DNA of 64,000 nt from Tachypleus tridentatus (lineage: Eukaryota > Arthropoda > Merostomata > Xiphosura > Limulidae): assembly GCF_004210375.1 (NCBI RefSeq), contig NC_134829.1:55048107-55112106 (forward strand), written 5' to 3'. The position numbers and the translations under genes are program-made. How positions within the stretch are numbered: the stretch's first letter is position 1; each line of letters begins with the position of its first letter. Positions 34,601 through 42,214 of this stretch are shown one piece after another. The notes below the pieces were generated by a model. The model was not told the origin of the DNA and did not search any database. It saw nothing but the letters and a program-made list of their open reading frames with translations.

Positions 34601-36464
34601 ACAAATAATTGGGAGCAAAGTCATTTTCTTTGCTCAGAAGTTTCTCAAATAGCTTCCTAGCTTTCTCAGAAGTGAAGCTGGTCATTTTCTTTGCTCAGAA
34701 GTTTCTCAAATAGCTTCCTAGCTTTCTCAGAAGTGAAGCTGGTCACTTTCTTTGTTCAGAAGTTTCTCAAATAGCTTCCTAGCTTTCTCAGAAGTGAAGC
34801 TGGTCACTTTCTTTGTTTCAAAATAGGGATTCAAAACATTAGCATAACACATCTTTCTTCTATCAAACTGTCACTCACGTTGAAGATGTTTCATTAACAG
34901 AAGTAGTTTTAGTTTTATATTAAATAAAACAAATTAAAATGGAACAAGACCTATAAACTGATACACGGTCAGCTCATCCAAGTAGGAAAATCAACTCTCC
35001 GATATATTGGCTGGTTGGAGACAATTAGTTACAAACTGCAGGACATACTGTTTTGAATACTATAGATCTTTTTAAAAAATCAAGTAACATAAGGGTAGAG
35101 GTTTTACAATTATTCTAATAGACATGAAAGTTGCTTGATATATAAAATGCTTCAGGAAAATGTCATAAAAACCTCTTTTTTTCCTGCAAAATAAGTAAAT
35201 TACATTCATACAATTGTTTATTATAATCATACACCAAGTTCTGTTGTGTTTAATTATATTCAATGTAAAGGAGATGAAAATAAATGTGACATCATATAAG
35301 AGGTCTGATCAAAAAGTTGTAAGATTTCTTCTGTTACAGGTACCAGTACAGAGGCAGTGATCTACCCGAAGAACAAGCCACTTCTTCAGACCTTATACCT
35401 GTGTTTAAAGACAGACATATCTTTTGCTCCTGTCATAATAAAAATGGACAGAAAAGAAGAGTAACATGTTTGCATCAAGGTTTGTGTGAAAATTGGTAAA
35501 GGAAAACAGAAATTCTCAAAATGTTAAGAACATGATTGCTTAGGTAAGGATGTCATTTATCAGTGGATAAAATGCTTCCAAGATGGCTGGGAATCGGTCA
35601 AAGATGACCCACATTCTTTCATCCACTTATGAAACGGATGCCGAGGTGAAAGAAAAAATATTGAAGTGATCGATAGTTAACTATCTATGAAATTGCTGAT
35701 GAACTGGACATTTCTTTTGCATCATGTCAGCCAATTTTAATTGAAAAACTCTGCATGTGTCGAATGTCAGCATAATTTGTTCCAAGGCTGTTGACAGATG
35801 ACCAAAACTTGAGGGAGTATGTTAGAAGAAACTGCCGAGAGCTGTGGGAGAATGGTCATTGGTTTATTCATTATGACAATGGGCCTTCACACACTGTAGT
35901 GTCTGTTCAAGAATTTTCGGGAAAAAAAACATTCCTGTGACGCCCCCCCCCGTATTCTCACGATCTTACCCCATGCGATTTTTTTTTCTATTACCGAAAA
36001 TCAAGCTAAAATAAAAGATATTTAATGAACATTCCAACCATTTGTAATAAGGTGAAAACAAAACTTAGTCACATAACAGTTGAAGACTTCCAGCATTGCC
36101 TCCCAAAATGTCAGGAACGTTGGAACAAGTGTGTATGAGTTGGGGGAGATTACTTTGAATGATACAGCATACAATACTGATGTATGTACATTATTCTTCG
36201 GAATAAAAGTAAAGTCTTAGAACTCTTTGATCACACTTTGTAAGTGGATATTTCACGGTAGTTTATGTTAGATACTCTGCCAAAATCTATAAATGATCTA
36301 TAAATATATCATATTTCCTTAAAATCAGATAACTACATCTTTTTTATTTACAATTAATATATATTTTCTCCTATCCTGAATGAGTAATGTATGTTTAACT
36401 TCATCATCAGAACTTGAAAACTAAAACCAGTTTCAAGGATACTTTCCATGGACGACAAAGACAT
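16619..36464 (-). CDS. CHMP1: CHMP1 (ESCRT-III subunit, CHMP1B/Vps46 type), six coding exons
   Basis: Six exons joined at GT/AG sites give a 201-residue protein that follows CHMP1B along its whole length. Exons (minus strand): 36443-36464, 30110-30207, 27444-27659, 26212-26363, 22249-22324, 16619-16660. The family forms ESCRT-III filaments on endosomal and other membranes, and CHMP1 recruits MIT-domain proteins such as VPS4, spastin and IST1. The start [18 protein letters not shown] has the charged amphipathic beginning of helix 1. Residues 41-112 are the most conserved part ([36 protein letters not shown]). The C-terminus [11 protein letters not shown] (189-199) is a perfect MIT-interacting motif 1. 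The length equals the family norm of about 200. Reading frame is kept at every junction and no stop is met. CHMP1B rather than CHMP1A is favoured by [14 protein letters not shown]. The gene is probably functional. Introns are 6.2, 2.5, 1.1, 3.9 and 5.6 kb and are filled with repeats. Confidence 0.95.
17109..18348 (-). mobile_element. Tc1-like transposon, copy 2, in CHMP1 intron 5
   Basis: 1,240 bp, TA at 17107-17108 and 18349-18350, terminal repeats TGGCCAAAAGCATGT and complement. It is the same family as the copy at 2176. On the minus strand the broken transposase can be followed through shifts: [15 protein letters not shown] near 18208, LWSDES (first Asp) near 17770, [20 protein letters not shown] near 17620, FQYDNAPMH (second Asp) near 17490, and [11 protein letters not shown] near 17395. 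The third catalytic Glu is Lys here. It lies in the same transcriptional direction as CHMP1. Confidence 0.92.
17526..17881 (-). pseudogene. Tc1-like transposase fragments (copy 2)
   Basis: Two overlapping frames carry the DDE core. The 17526-17708 frame reads [18 protein letters not shown] then [14 protein letters not shown], typical for Tc1. The adjoining frame at 17699-17881 is out of register with the true one, in which [17 protein letters not shown] can be read with stops before it. Inactive. Confidence 0.85.
18400..19280. other. CHMP1 intron 5, no feature recognised
   Basis: A 100-codon minus-strand open frame at 18661-18963 is hydrophobic but has no recognised similarity and no splice context. 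It is probably accidental. Confidence 0.4.
19281..19580. repeat. Diverged tandem repeat of about 60 bp, five copies
   Basis: AAAATCTCACCCTTCAG..., AGAGACCAACTAAT.GTCTT and GACTGATAAGAAA recur in order five times with many changes. An old array in intron 5. Confidence 0.75.
20196..20475. repeat. Tandem repeat of about 40 bp, six to seven copies
   Basis: The unit resembles AAGTCTGAAGAACCTAGAAC + CACAGTAATATACTTGTC, moderately diverged. The minus-strand 65-codon frame through it is a repeat shadow. Confidence 0.85.
21328..21395. repeat. Short tandem duplication
   Basis: TACTTGCACAAGTTATACC.GTCTACTT occurs twice next to each other. Confidence 0.8.
21510..21715. mobile_element. piggyBac-derived MITE in CHMP1 intron 5
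   Basis: 206 bp starting CACTCCTACGAAAA and ending with the exact complement TTTTCGTAGGAGTG. TTAA precedes it (21506-21509) and CTAA follows (a mutated TTAA). The first 100 or so bases (GGGGCCT.ATAGG, GCAACTTGAAAGGTTATTAA, AGGCTAATAATTTTGTATTT) match the complement of the right end of the piggyBac element at 38550-40773. It is a non-autonomous relative with no coding capacity. Confidence 0.93.
21716..22248. other. CHMP1 intron 5, no feature recognised
   Basis: AT-rich intron sequence up to the exon 5 donor. Confidence 0.5.
22249..22324 (-). CDS. CHMP1: CHMP1 coding exon 5
   Basis: 76 bp. It completes Gly163 and codes for residues 164-188 ([18 protein letters not shown]...TEQ), the usual CHMP1B linker with LNMELPQG. 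The acceptor is TTTCCTACAG|G and the donor GAACAG|GTGAGA. A 39-bp tandem repeat begins only about 17 bp beyond the exon start, inside the intron. Confidence 0.95.
22342..22517. repeat. 39-bp tandem repeat, about four copies, next to exon 5
   Basis: The unit contains AACAAAGATTTCTGAAAGGC followed by TTAATTTTATAATATACAT. It lies in intron 4 within 20 bp of the exon 5 acceptor, so it covers the branch-point region. Confidence 0.9.
22518..24913. other. CHMP1 intron 4, no feature recognised
   Basis: About 2.4 kb of AT-rich intron with only short simple sequence, such as (TA)n near 24790. Confidence 0.5.
24914..25685. repeat. 24-bp minisatellite, about 32 copies (CHMP1 intron 4)
   Basis: The unit is GTGTGATTCATAGTGATAAATGTC with variants (CACAG for CATAG, AATTTC for AATGTC, shorter GTGAGATTC forms). 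Confidence 0.95.
25686..26211. other. CHMP1 intron 4, no feature recognised
   Basis: Non-repetitive intron sequence between the 24-bp array and exon 4. Confidence 0.5.
26212..26363 (-). CDS. CHMP1: CHMP1 coding exon 4
   Basis: 152 bp, residues 113-162 and two bases of Gly163 ([20 protein letters not shown] ... QQVADEAG). The acceptor is ACTACAG|ATG and the donor GCTGG|GTGAGA. It contains the family's [18 protein letters not shown] segment before the C-terminal region. Confidence 0.96.
26364..27443. other. CHMP1 intron 3, no feature recognised
   Basis: The smallest intron (1,080 bp) and the only one in which I see no mobile element or array. Confidence 0.6.
27444..27659 (-). CDS. CHMP1: CHMP1 coding exon 3
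   Basis: 216 bp, residues 41-112 ([20 protein letters not shown] ... KSMNLEK). The acceptor is TTATATGAAG|GCT and the donor AAAAG|GTAGAA. Phase 0 at both ends. An apparent 90-codon open frame at 27393-27665 is this exon read into intron on both sides; its ATG is an artefact of the acceptor region. Confidence 0.97.
28023..29082. repeat. 51-bp minisatellite, about 20 copies (CHMP1 intron 2)
   Basis: The unit contains ATTTAAACAATTTACACACA, TTCTCAGAACCAAAGCATAC and TGTACACGTGC. Near 28590-28780 it is irregular, with truncated units. As 51 is a multiple of three, several frames on both strands stay open for up to 194 codons; these are not genes. Confidence 0.95.
29185..29300 (-). repeat. SINE family B copy (CHMP1 intron 2)
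   Basis: Reverse orientation: TTCTTATAGCAAAGCTACAT, GGGGGGAATCGAGCCCCTGA, TTTTAGCATTGTGAATC, CCACTGGACC. It is the best preserved B box of the family. Confidence 0.75.
29301..30109. other. CHMP1 intron 2, no feature recognised
   Basis: Unique-looking intron sequence up to the exon 2 donor. Confidence 0.5.
30110..30207 (-). CDS. CHMP1: CHMP1 coding exon 2
   Basis: 98 bp. It completes Lys8 and codes for residues 9-40 ([20 protein letters not shown]... to LKLKR). The acceptor is TTTGTAAACAG|AAAACC and the donor AAAAGG|GTAAGT. It encodes most of basic helix 1, which contacts membrane in ESCRT-III proteins. Phase 1 in, phase 0 out. Confidence 0.95.
30208..30765. other. CHMP1 intron 1, AT-rich, with (AAT)n run
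   Basis: A short AAT/TAA microsatellite lies near 30614-30632. Nothing else is recognised. Confidence 0.5.
30766..32265. repeat. 43-bp minisatellite, about 35 near-identical copies (CHMP1 intron 1)
   Basis: The unit is TAGACATACAATTAAGAAAC + AAAAGTTTTGGAATGACATTATG. Nearly all copies are identical; the few variants are TAGGCATAC (31243), TAGACGTAC (two copies) and TAGACGCATAC (31802). The homogeneity indicates recent expansion. Confidence 0.97.
32960..34650 (-). pseudogene. Decayed piggyBac transposase (PGBD-like) in CHMP1 intron 1
   Basis: Pieces of a piggyBac-superfamily transposase lie in the expected order on the minus strand. They are an acidic, Ser/Glu-rich N-terminal piece (34400-34624); a middle piece with [10 protein letters not shown] (34109-34357); the catalytic core [17 protein letters not shown] and [15 protein letters not shown] (33745-34008, first catalytic Asp in VDEMV); [20 protein letters not shown] (33442-33705); and a cysteine-rich tail with HLCSEKCFF near 32970. 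Frames are broken between pieces. It is a different lineage from the element at 38550. No TTAA-flanked ends were found, so this is the coding remnant only. Confidence 0.75.
34229..34318. repeat. 44-bp tandem duplication inside the piggyBac remnant
   Basis: CTTTGTAGAAATCCAGTTGT + GAATGGGTTTCATCCAATTCCAG occurs twice in tandem. In the transposase frame this repeats a short Trp-rich segment. Confidence 0.9.
34620..34818. repeat. 61-bp tandem repeat, three copies
   Basis: The unit begins GTCATTTTCTTTGCTCAGAA and contains TTCCTAGCTTTCTCAGAAGT. Copies start at 34620, 34681 and 34742. A (CT)n run lies nearby at 34537-34554. Confidence 0.92.
34819..35296. other. CHMP1 intron 1, no feature recognised
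   Basis: AT-rich intron sequence between the piggyBac remnant and the mariner copy. Confidence 0.5.
35299..36240 (+). mobile_element. Decayed, internally deleted mariner in CHMP1 intron 1
   Basis: Flanked by TA (35297-35298, 36241-36242) with imperfect inverted ends (GAGGTCTGATCAAAAAGTTG and TTCTAAGAC...CACACTTTG complement). Plus-strand transposase remnants: a helix-turn-helix-like stretch near 35520-35800, [16 protein letters not shown] (second catalytic Asp) near 35870, and a C-terminal CQERWNKCV-like end near 36110. At 942 bp it is shorter than a full mariner (about 1.3 kb). Frame shifts and stops are abundant. It is opposite in sense to CHMP1. Confidence 0.8.
36443..36464 (-). CDS. CHMP1: CHMP1 coding exon 1 (start codon)
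   Basis: Codes for MSLSSME plus the first base of Lys8. Joined to exon 2 it reads MSLSSMEKNLFNLKF, which matches the arthropod CHMP1 start (a second Met at the same place, as in MEKHLFNLKF of vertebrates). The donor is A|GTATCC, weak at +5, so the exon rests on protein similarity and frame more than on its splice site. A second in-frame ATG lies at 36449. A pyrimidine-rich stretch ending in AG lies just upstream (about 36516-36535), so a 5' UTR intron is possible. Confidence 0.8.
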
Positions 36465-37019
36465 TATTGATTGAATTTCTTCACGTGTCTTTTTTTTACT
36501 CAAGACTTGCAGAAAATATTTCTTGAAAAGAAAAATAAGTGAAATATTAATAAAATATTAAGAATTACTTGACTTGTTTAGCTCACATAACCGGACATCA
36601 TCAAAAACTAGTAGTTATACAACTAATACTCAAAACATTCGGTACTTGGTGAAACTCCATAATTAAAGAACTGAGGAAAAAAACAAAGACAATTGTAGGT
36701 TTTACAAATAAGTCATTTATTAATAACCACAGCTTTGCCAGTAAAGGAAACATCAAGTGCAGTCAAATTATTAGTAAATAGGTTTATATGTGTTTAATCA
36801 CAGAACTAGATGTAGCCTTGACATTCACCTTGAGACAAGTGAGGTTTGGTCATTTGAGACTTTGTTTTGAGTTGTTTCTATACTTTTGTTTATGTCTAAA
36901 ATTCCTAGACTATTTAAGTTTTTACCTTTTATATATATATATGTACAAATATGCTTTTTTTTTCTATTCAAACTGGTGTTTAGCTTCAATAAGGTGGAAT
37001 ACAAAAGGTTGAATTCATT

Positions 37020-37230
37020 TTCCTTAATTTCCAGCTTCTAAAATGTTCATTAATTTGAGTTCCTGTGGGATGTCCTGTTTTACTTATGTATACATTACTA
37101 CAGTTTTGATACATCACTTGGTAAACACCACTTTTTGATTATTTATCATTACACAACCTTTTTCCCAAGTTGTTTTTACAGTAGATGGCCATTTGGTTGA
37201 TTTCTTTGTTCAGTGTGTTATATATTTTGC
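37020..37230 (-). pseudogene. GIY-YIG endonuclease fragment (Penelope-type retroelement)
   Basis: On the minus strand near 37123-37025 the frame reads SGVYQVMYQNCSNVYISKTG followed by TQINEHF. This follows the GIY-YIG pattern GVYxIxCxxCxxVYIGQTG....RxxEH found at the C-terminus of Penelope-like elements. Just upstream NNLGKRLCNDK resembles the usual linker, then comes a stop. The Gly of VYIG is Ser here. No reverse transcriptase part was recognised, so this is a short dead fragment. Confidence 0.6.
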
Positions 37231-38214
37231 AAGGTTTTCCAATGTAGCTGATCTTAGACCATTTTGTTTCATCACTGTTAATCTAATTACTATTAAGTTA
37301 TTTACACCAGCAGGCTTTAAGATATTACTTTTGTTATTGGATTTTATTGTATTTTGAAAAATATTGTGTATGGATAGAAGAAAATTCTTATCCAGAACAG
37401 TTTATAAAACTACAATAAGCTCTTCTATTTCTGTAAGTGCTGAAAATTTTGGTTCACTGAAAGAATAATTTCCACTAACAAATAGGTTATTCATTAAAAG
37501 AACTGCATTCTCAACATAATTATACAATATGAAGCATTATAAACCTAAAGTAATTACACAGATTAAATCAATCATGCATACTCAGAATCAGTTAAACATT
37601 TATCCTCTCAAGTACAGTTAGTATTTTTAGCACCAGGAGCTTTCTACTTCTGTGAAAATAATGTACACAAGAACTATTAATGAAAAGCACTGGATAATAC
37701 TTTTAAATTATGACAAATACCTCAATTTCAAATGTAATTTTGCAATTTTGGGCAATACAGGAACAATTTGAGGTGGGAATTTTTTAAGATATTAAATAAA
37801 TATTTAGAAGAAAAATCAAATGTTTCATTAATAAATTTCCACTACTCCTTCTGAGAGATAAAAACATAATTTCAAATACGAATAACAATTATAATAATCA
37901 CAAATATCGATAAAGCTCATTTGCGTGATATACTCTTCTACATGTTTTATATTACTAGCAGTCACAAAAGTTACTTATCTTCATATAATAATTTTGCTAT
38001 AGTTTCTAACTTATATTCCTGAATAAAATTCAAAATAGTCTGACACTAATCTCAAATAATTATTTAGAAGCTTAATAAATCACATGATTAATGTTCTTAC
38101 GAAACATGTCGAAAATTAACGAGTCACAAGTCCATCCTAACTTTGTATAGGAAGAATAAGCTTTTTAGATAGATAAACAATTATATTACATACTGATTAT
38201 ATAAAGACAATTTT
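37231..38214. other. CHMP1 5' flank, no feature recognised
   Basis: AT-rich; nothing supportable apart from the possible donor at its right edge. Confidence 0.4.
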
Positions 38215-38350
38215 ACCTGCTAAAGTTTTATTCCCTTTCACTCAAAATACAGACTAACGACATCAACTCACAATATTATTACCCTAATTTGATAGTTTCA
38301 CCATATGACGCCACATAGCATGTATATCACAAATACGGAGTGACGTCATT
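38215..38350 (-). promoter_or_regulatory. Possible CHMP1 promoter and 5' noncoding exon
   Basis: A full CRE palindrome TGACGTCA lies at 38341-38348. About 125 bp downstream on the minus strand is a good donor, TTTAGCAG|GTAAAAT (GT at 38216-38215). A noncoding first exon joined to an acceptor near 36516 would fit a housekeeping gene. No ATG-led open frame is seen here. This is inference only. Confidence 0.2.
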
Positions 38351-38549
38351 GCATTTCAGTTTTATCTGGATTCAAATTTAAACTAAATAAATCCACATAT
38401 AAATTTTACTGGATTTCAAGTCGCTTCTTGCGATTTCACATGAACTAGTAAAGGAAAGAGCTAAACGTCTGACAAGCTTAAAAAAAACGAAAGAAACAAC
38501 TTACTGTAAAAGAATTTCAATAAAGATAATTAATTTTAAGAATGTTTAA

Positions 38550-40773
38550 CACTCCTACGAAAAAAATATTTACATCCACTAAAGTGATTTTGGGGCCTAT
38601 CAGGCCCCATATATTTTTCCAATAGAAACACAGTGATTTAGCAACATTCATTACAAACAACTTTAGAATGGCTCTGACAAACATTTTTTTTTACAATTTG
38701 AGCAAACAATTTTCGACTGTCTATCTTTTGATCTGCCGCACAAATGGCATCGTCCTCTTTTTGCCCTCTTTGCAGGCGGTTCACATGAGGTTGTTTTGTC
38801 ATTATCTTTGCAGTAAATTTCTTTGATTTCAAGCACCAATTGCCGTATAAATTCTCTTCTGGCTCTTGATTTATGTTGACGAAGAAATTCTGGATGTTTT
38901 GTCGAGTATAGAACGAAAGCATTGTACGCAGCAAGATCTAGAATGTTATAGAATATGCAGACTGACCAGCGTTTTGATCGCCTCTTTGTTGTATAATATC
39001 TCACCAGTTGATCGAGAGTGTCGACACCTGCCTTCGTTGCATTGTAAAGATTGACGATTTCGGGCTTTCCATTCTCTTCTACTTCACCAGACTGATGCTG
39101 AGAACTCAGTAGTAGTACATATTTTCCTGGTTTGTCTGAGTGCCTGAGAAGAGTGATGTCGTCATGGTAGAAAAACTTTGGTGATAACTCTCTAGATTTT
39201 GCATTTATTTCAGGAGGCAGGAAGGTTCTTGATTTCCGTATGGTTCCAACAAGTCCTGTTCTTTTTTGTTCGTAGGTATTTGGCATGTGTCATTGTTGTG
39301 AAGAAATTATCTGTCGTTATTGTCCTTCCTTTTCCAAGAAATAGCTGACTCAGTTCTCTGACTATTCTTTCTCCTTGATTTGTTTCTGTCGTATTTCCAA
39401 CCTTTCCAGTATAAATTTGAGCGTTGAGAAGGTAACTTGTCTTTGTATCTGTTAGGCACCAAATATTTATTCCGTATTTGCCTGGCTTTGTCGGAATGTA
39501 TGTTCTGAAGCCAACTCTTCCTTTGAAGTTACATAGTTGTTCATCCACTGTCAGGTATTCGCTTGGGTTGTAACTGTTTTTGCAATTCTCAATGAAAAAA
39601 TTCCAGACTCCAGAGATGGCGGCATCTTTGATTTCTCTATTTCTTTGAGAGTGGATGTCAAATCTGATTTTTGAGCACATTTTTTTGAATTTGTCTTGTG
39701 TAATCAGTTTTCGCAAAAATGGCAAACCGAATTCGGTTGAAAACATTTCGTCTATCGATGCATTTTTGGATTTGCTTATTCCAAGGAAAAGATTAGCTGC
39801 GATCCATTTCCAGAGGTCTTCTTCAAAAATTGGTTCTTTCATGACGGTGTTTGTTGAGTGAATGATCTGTTCCATCATATTATCAGAAATGAAAATTTTG
39901 AATGTTTCGAATGGTGTAGAGACTCTTGGAGCAGCTTGCCTTGTAATGCCTGGGTTCCCATTGAATATATTGAGAGCTGCGGTTCTCCTGTTGATCCTTG
40001 AAGGTGTTGTTGAATAACTAAAATTCTTATCTTTGGACAAAAGTTCGTTCACTGGCATCGTAGTAAGATCTTCTTGATTACTTTCTTCACTTTCAGAAGG
40101 GTACGGCGCGATTTGTTCTTCATTTTCGGCTTCAGAAAGATCATCATCACAATTTTCAGAGTAGTCTTCGACATTATCATGTTCACTTTCATCGTCGGAT
40201 GATTTGGTCAGTAAATGTACAGCTTCATCAAGAGATATCATTTTTTGACACGGTTTGAGGATTTCAGCTCCTATATATATAGGATTTGTGGATTCTTCTA
40301 GAATATTCTAGATTATTCTAAATACTTCTGTAAAGTTTCTAGAATGTTCTAGAACATGCGTGGGCAAACTAGGCAATAATCAGGACCGTCTAAAATTATT
40401 GTTGGAGTAGAGTTATTATCCTAAATATCCATCTTTTGAAAAGAAGTTGTAAAATTAATATATTTTTACTATAATTTGCTTTTTTTCGGTTGCCCAGGCC
40501 TGTTCTAGAATTATTCAGGAAATAAATAAAGTCATTTTTATGTTTTTTGATCTGGGCCCTAATAGGCCCCAAAATACCTTTAGTGGATGTTTAATTTTTT
40601 TTTTAAAATATTATTTCGCAAATGTCTGAAAAGTCAAAATATTATTGCTCCTTAAAATATAAAGGATAGGGTCAGTTAATGGCAATTTCATTTAAATACA
40701 AAATTATTAGCCTCATTTTAATAACCTTTCAAGTTGCTTTGGGGCCTATTAGGCCCCAATTTTCGTAGGAGTG
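38550..40773 (-). mobile_element. piggyBac transposon with intact ends
   Basis: 2,224 bp, flanked by perfect TTAA target duplications (38546-38549, 40774-40777). The 14-bp terminal inverted repeats are perfect: CACTCCTACGAAAA and its complement. Sub-terminal palindromes GGGGCCTATCAGGCCCC (left) and GGGGCCTATTAGGCCCC (right) follow. It carries one transposase gene on the minus strand, interrupted only at homopolymers, plus short flanks. It is the youngest-looking transposon in the window. Confidence 0.97.
38640..40241 (-). pseudogene. piggyBac transposase with two homopolymer frame breaks
   Basis: It starts at ATG 40241 with an acidic N-terminus (residues 5-60), then the DDD core. Asp233 (LTVDEQLCNFKGR) and Asp311 (TITTDNFFTT) are in the first frame (39210-40241). 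The second frame (38663-39286) contains the third Asp (KAGVDTLDQLVRYYTTKRR) and the start of the cysteine-rich tail (CHLCGRS, CSNCKKKCL). The switch falls in an A6 run (T6 on the plus strand, about 39261-39266). A second switch, at the T-run about 38685-38692, would restore the last cysteines (CQSHSKVVCNECC). All catalytic residues remain. It is either recently dead or intact with homopolymer errors in the assembly. Confidence 0.93.
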
Positions 40774-40777
40774 TTAA

Positions 40778-41260
40778 AATGAATTTGTGTTATTGTTCCA
40801 AAAAATAAAAAAAATGCAGGGATAACCATAAGTGTTTGTTAATATAAACATTTGATATATTTTACATTTCTTGGAATTTCTTTGGTACTGTGAGACATCG
40901 AATTCTACTTTTAATTAGTTATGGTGTTGTTTACTGCTCATTTATTATTCATTCTATCGTTTCGTTTAACTACGTGTTTTACATTATATTAAAACGTTAA
41001 CTTATCATTTAACTAGAGGACGTTGATTTTCCCTTCCTCTGTGTGTCTGTCAGCAAAATTTCTTGATAACGGTTGATGATGGATTTGCATGAAAGTTGGT
41101 ATACATTTGATCTATGGCCCAACATGGATATATGATCAATTTTTGGAAAGTAAGGTCACGAAAGTGAAAAAAAATCCTCATCTGTTAATACGAGGACCGA
41201 TTTTTCACACTACTTTTGCTCTATATAACAGAGTTGGAAATAATCAGATTCTGGTGAAAC
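40778..41260. other. Intergenic, no feature recognised
   Basis: No similarity recognised. Confidence 0.5.
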
Positions 41261-41261
41261 T

Positions 41262-41621
41262 ACCCAGCATGGCCAGGTGGTTAAGGCACCCGACTCGAAA
41301 TCTGAGGGTTGCGGTTTAGAATCCTCGTCGCACCAAACATGCTCGCCCTTTCAGCCGTGGGGACGTTATAATGTGACGGTCAATCTTACTATTCGTTGGT
41401 GAAAGGGTAACCCAAGAGTTGGCAGTGGCTAGTGATGATTAGCTGCTTTCCCTCTAGTCTTACACTGCTAAACTGGGGACGGCTAGCGCAGATAGCTCTT
41501 GTGTAACTATGCGCGAAATTCAAAACAAACCAAACCCTCTAGTCTTACACTGCTAAATTAGGGACAGCTAGCGCAAATAGCCCTCGTGTAGCTTTGCGCC
41601 AAATTAAACAAAACAAATAAA
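41262..41621 (+). repeat. SINE family A copy with duplicated 3' tail
   Basis: Head CAGCATGGCCAGGTGGTTAA. Target duplications are CTGGTGAAACT (41251-41261) and CTGATGAAACT (41622-41632). The last 85 or so bases (CCCTCTAGTCTTACACTGCT to GCGCGAAATT) occur twice in tandem, which is unusual among the copies here. Confidence 0.92.
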
Positions 41622-41632
41622 CTGATGAAACT

Positions 41633-42210
41633 TGAATTTATGTAGAATATTATTCTTTATTGCGCTGCCAAGAATAGTCTGTGCTTGTTGTTAACAACGG
41701 ACATAATTTTGAATTTCTGGGAAGCCGAGTAATATCAACGCTGGGTGGCGGAGGTAAATACTCTACTGAGTGCCTCTCTAATTTTAAGGACGTGCAGGTG
41801 TAAGTTTATTTAACGTTTATATTTTAATAATGGTTTTATTTTATCTTGGTTGTAGTAGCATTTTATTTTAGTCCGTTACATTTAAACATCATTATTAATT
41901 ATTTTTCTTTTATCTTTAGAAACAATTAAAAGAAAAATAAATCTGATACCAGACCATTTGATGGTTATCGGGAGTAGAGCATCTACAAAGGATGTCAGAA
42001 TAGCTTGTGACCTGACATATAAATTAAAGAGATATTGCTTCAGAATAGCTTGTGGCCTGACATATAAATTAAAGAGACATTGCTTCAGCTATAATTTATT
42101 TCTTCAGTACATGCTCTTTCTGGATTTGCAAATTGGCACCAAAGGTGTTCTAAGGCCATTGTGTCCTTCTGCAAGTATCTTTTTTCTTTGGCATGAGGTC
42201 ATCATGACTA
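41633..42210. other. Intergenic with a 47-bp tandem duplication
   Basis: CAGAATAGCTTGTG.CCTGAC + ATATAAATTAAAGAGA.ATTGCTT is doubled at about 41996-42088. Nothing else is recognised with confidence; the right part may belong to the adjoining mariner remnant. Confidence 0.6.
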
Positions 42211-42214
42211 GAAA

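Noticed and set aside
34400-34624. Arg/Glu/Ser-rich nuclear protein
   Set aside because: The RERERERE run is a (CT)n microsatellite. The rest fits the acidic N-terminus of the decayed piggyBac remnant.
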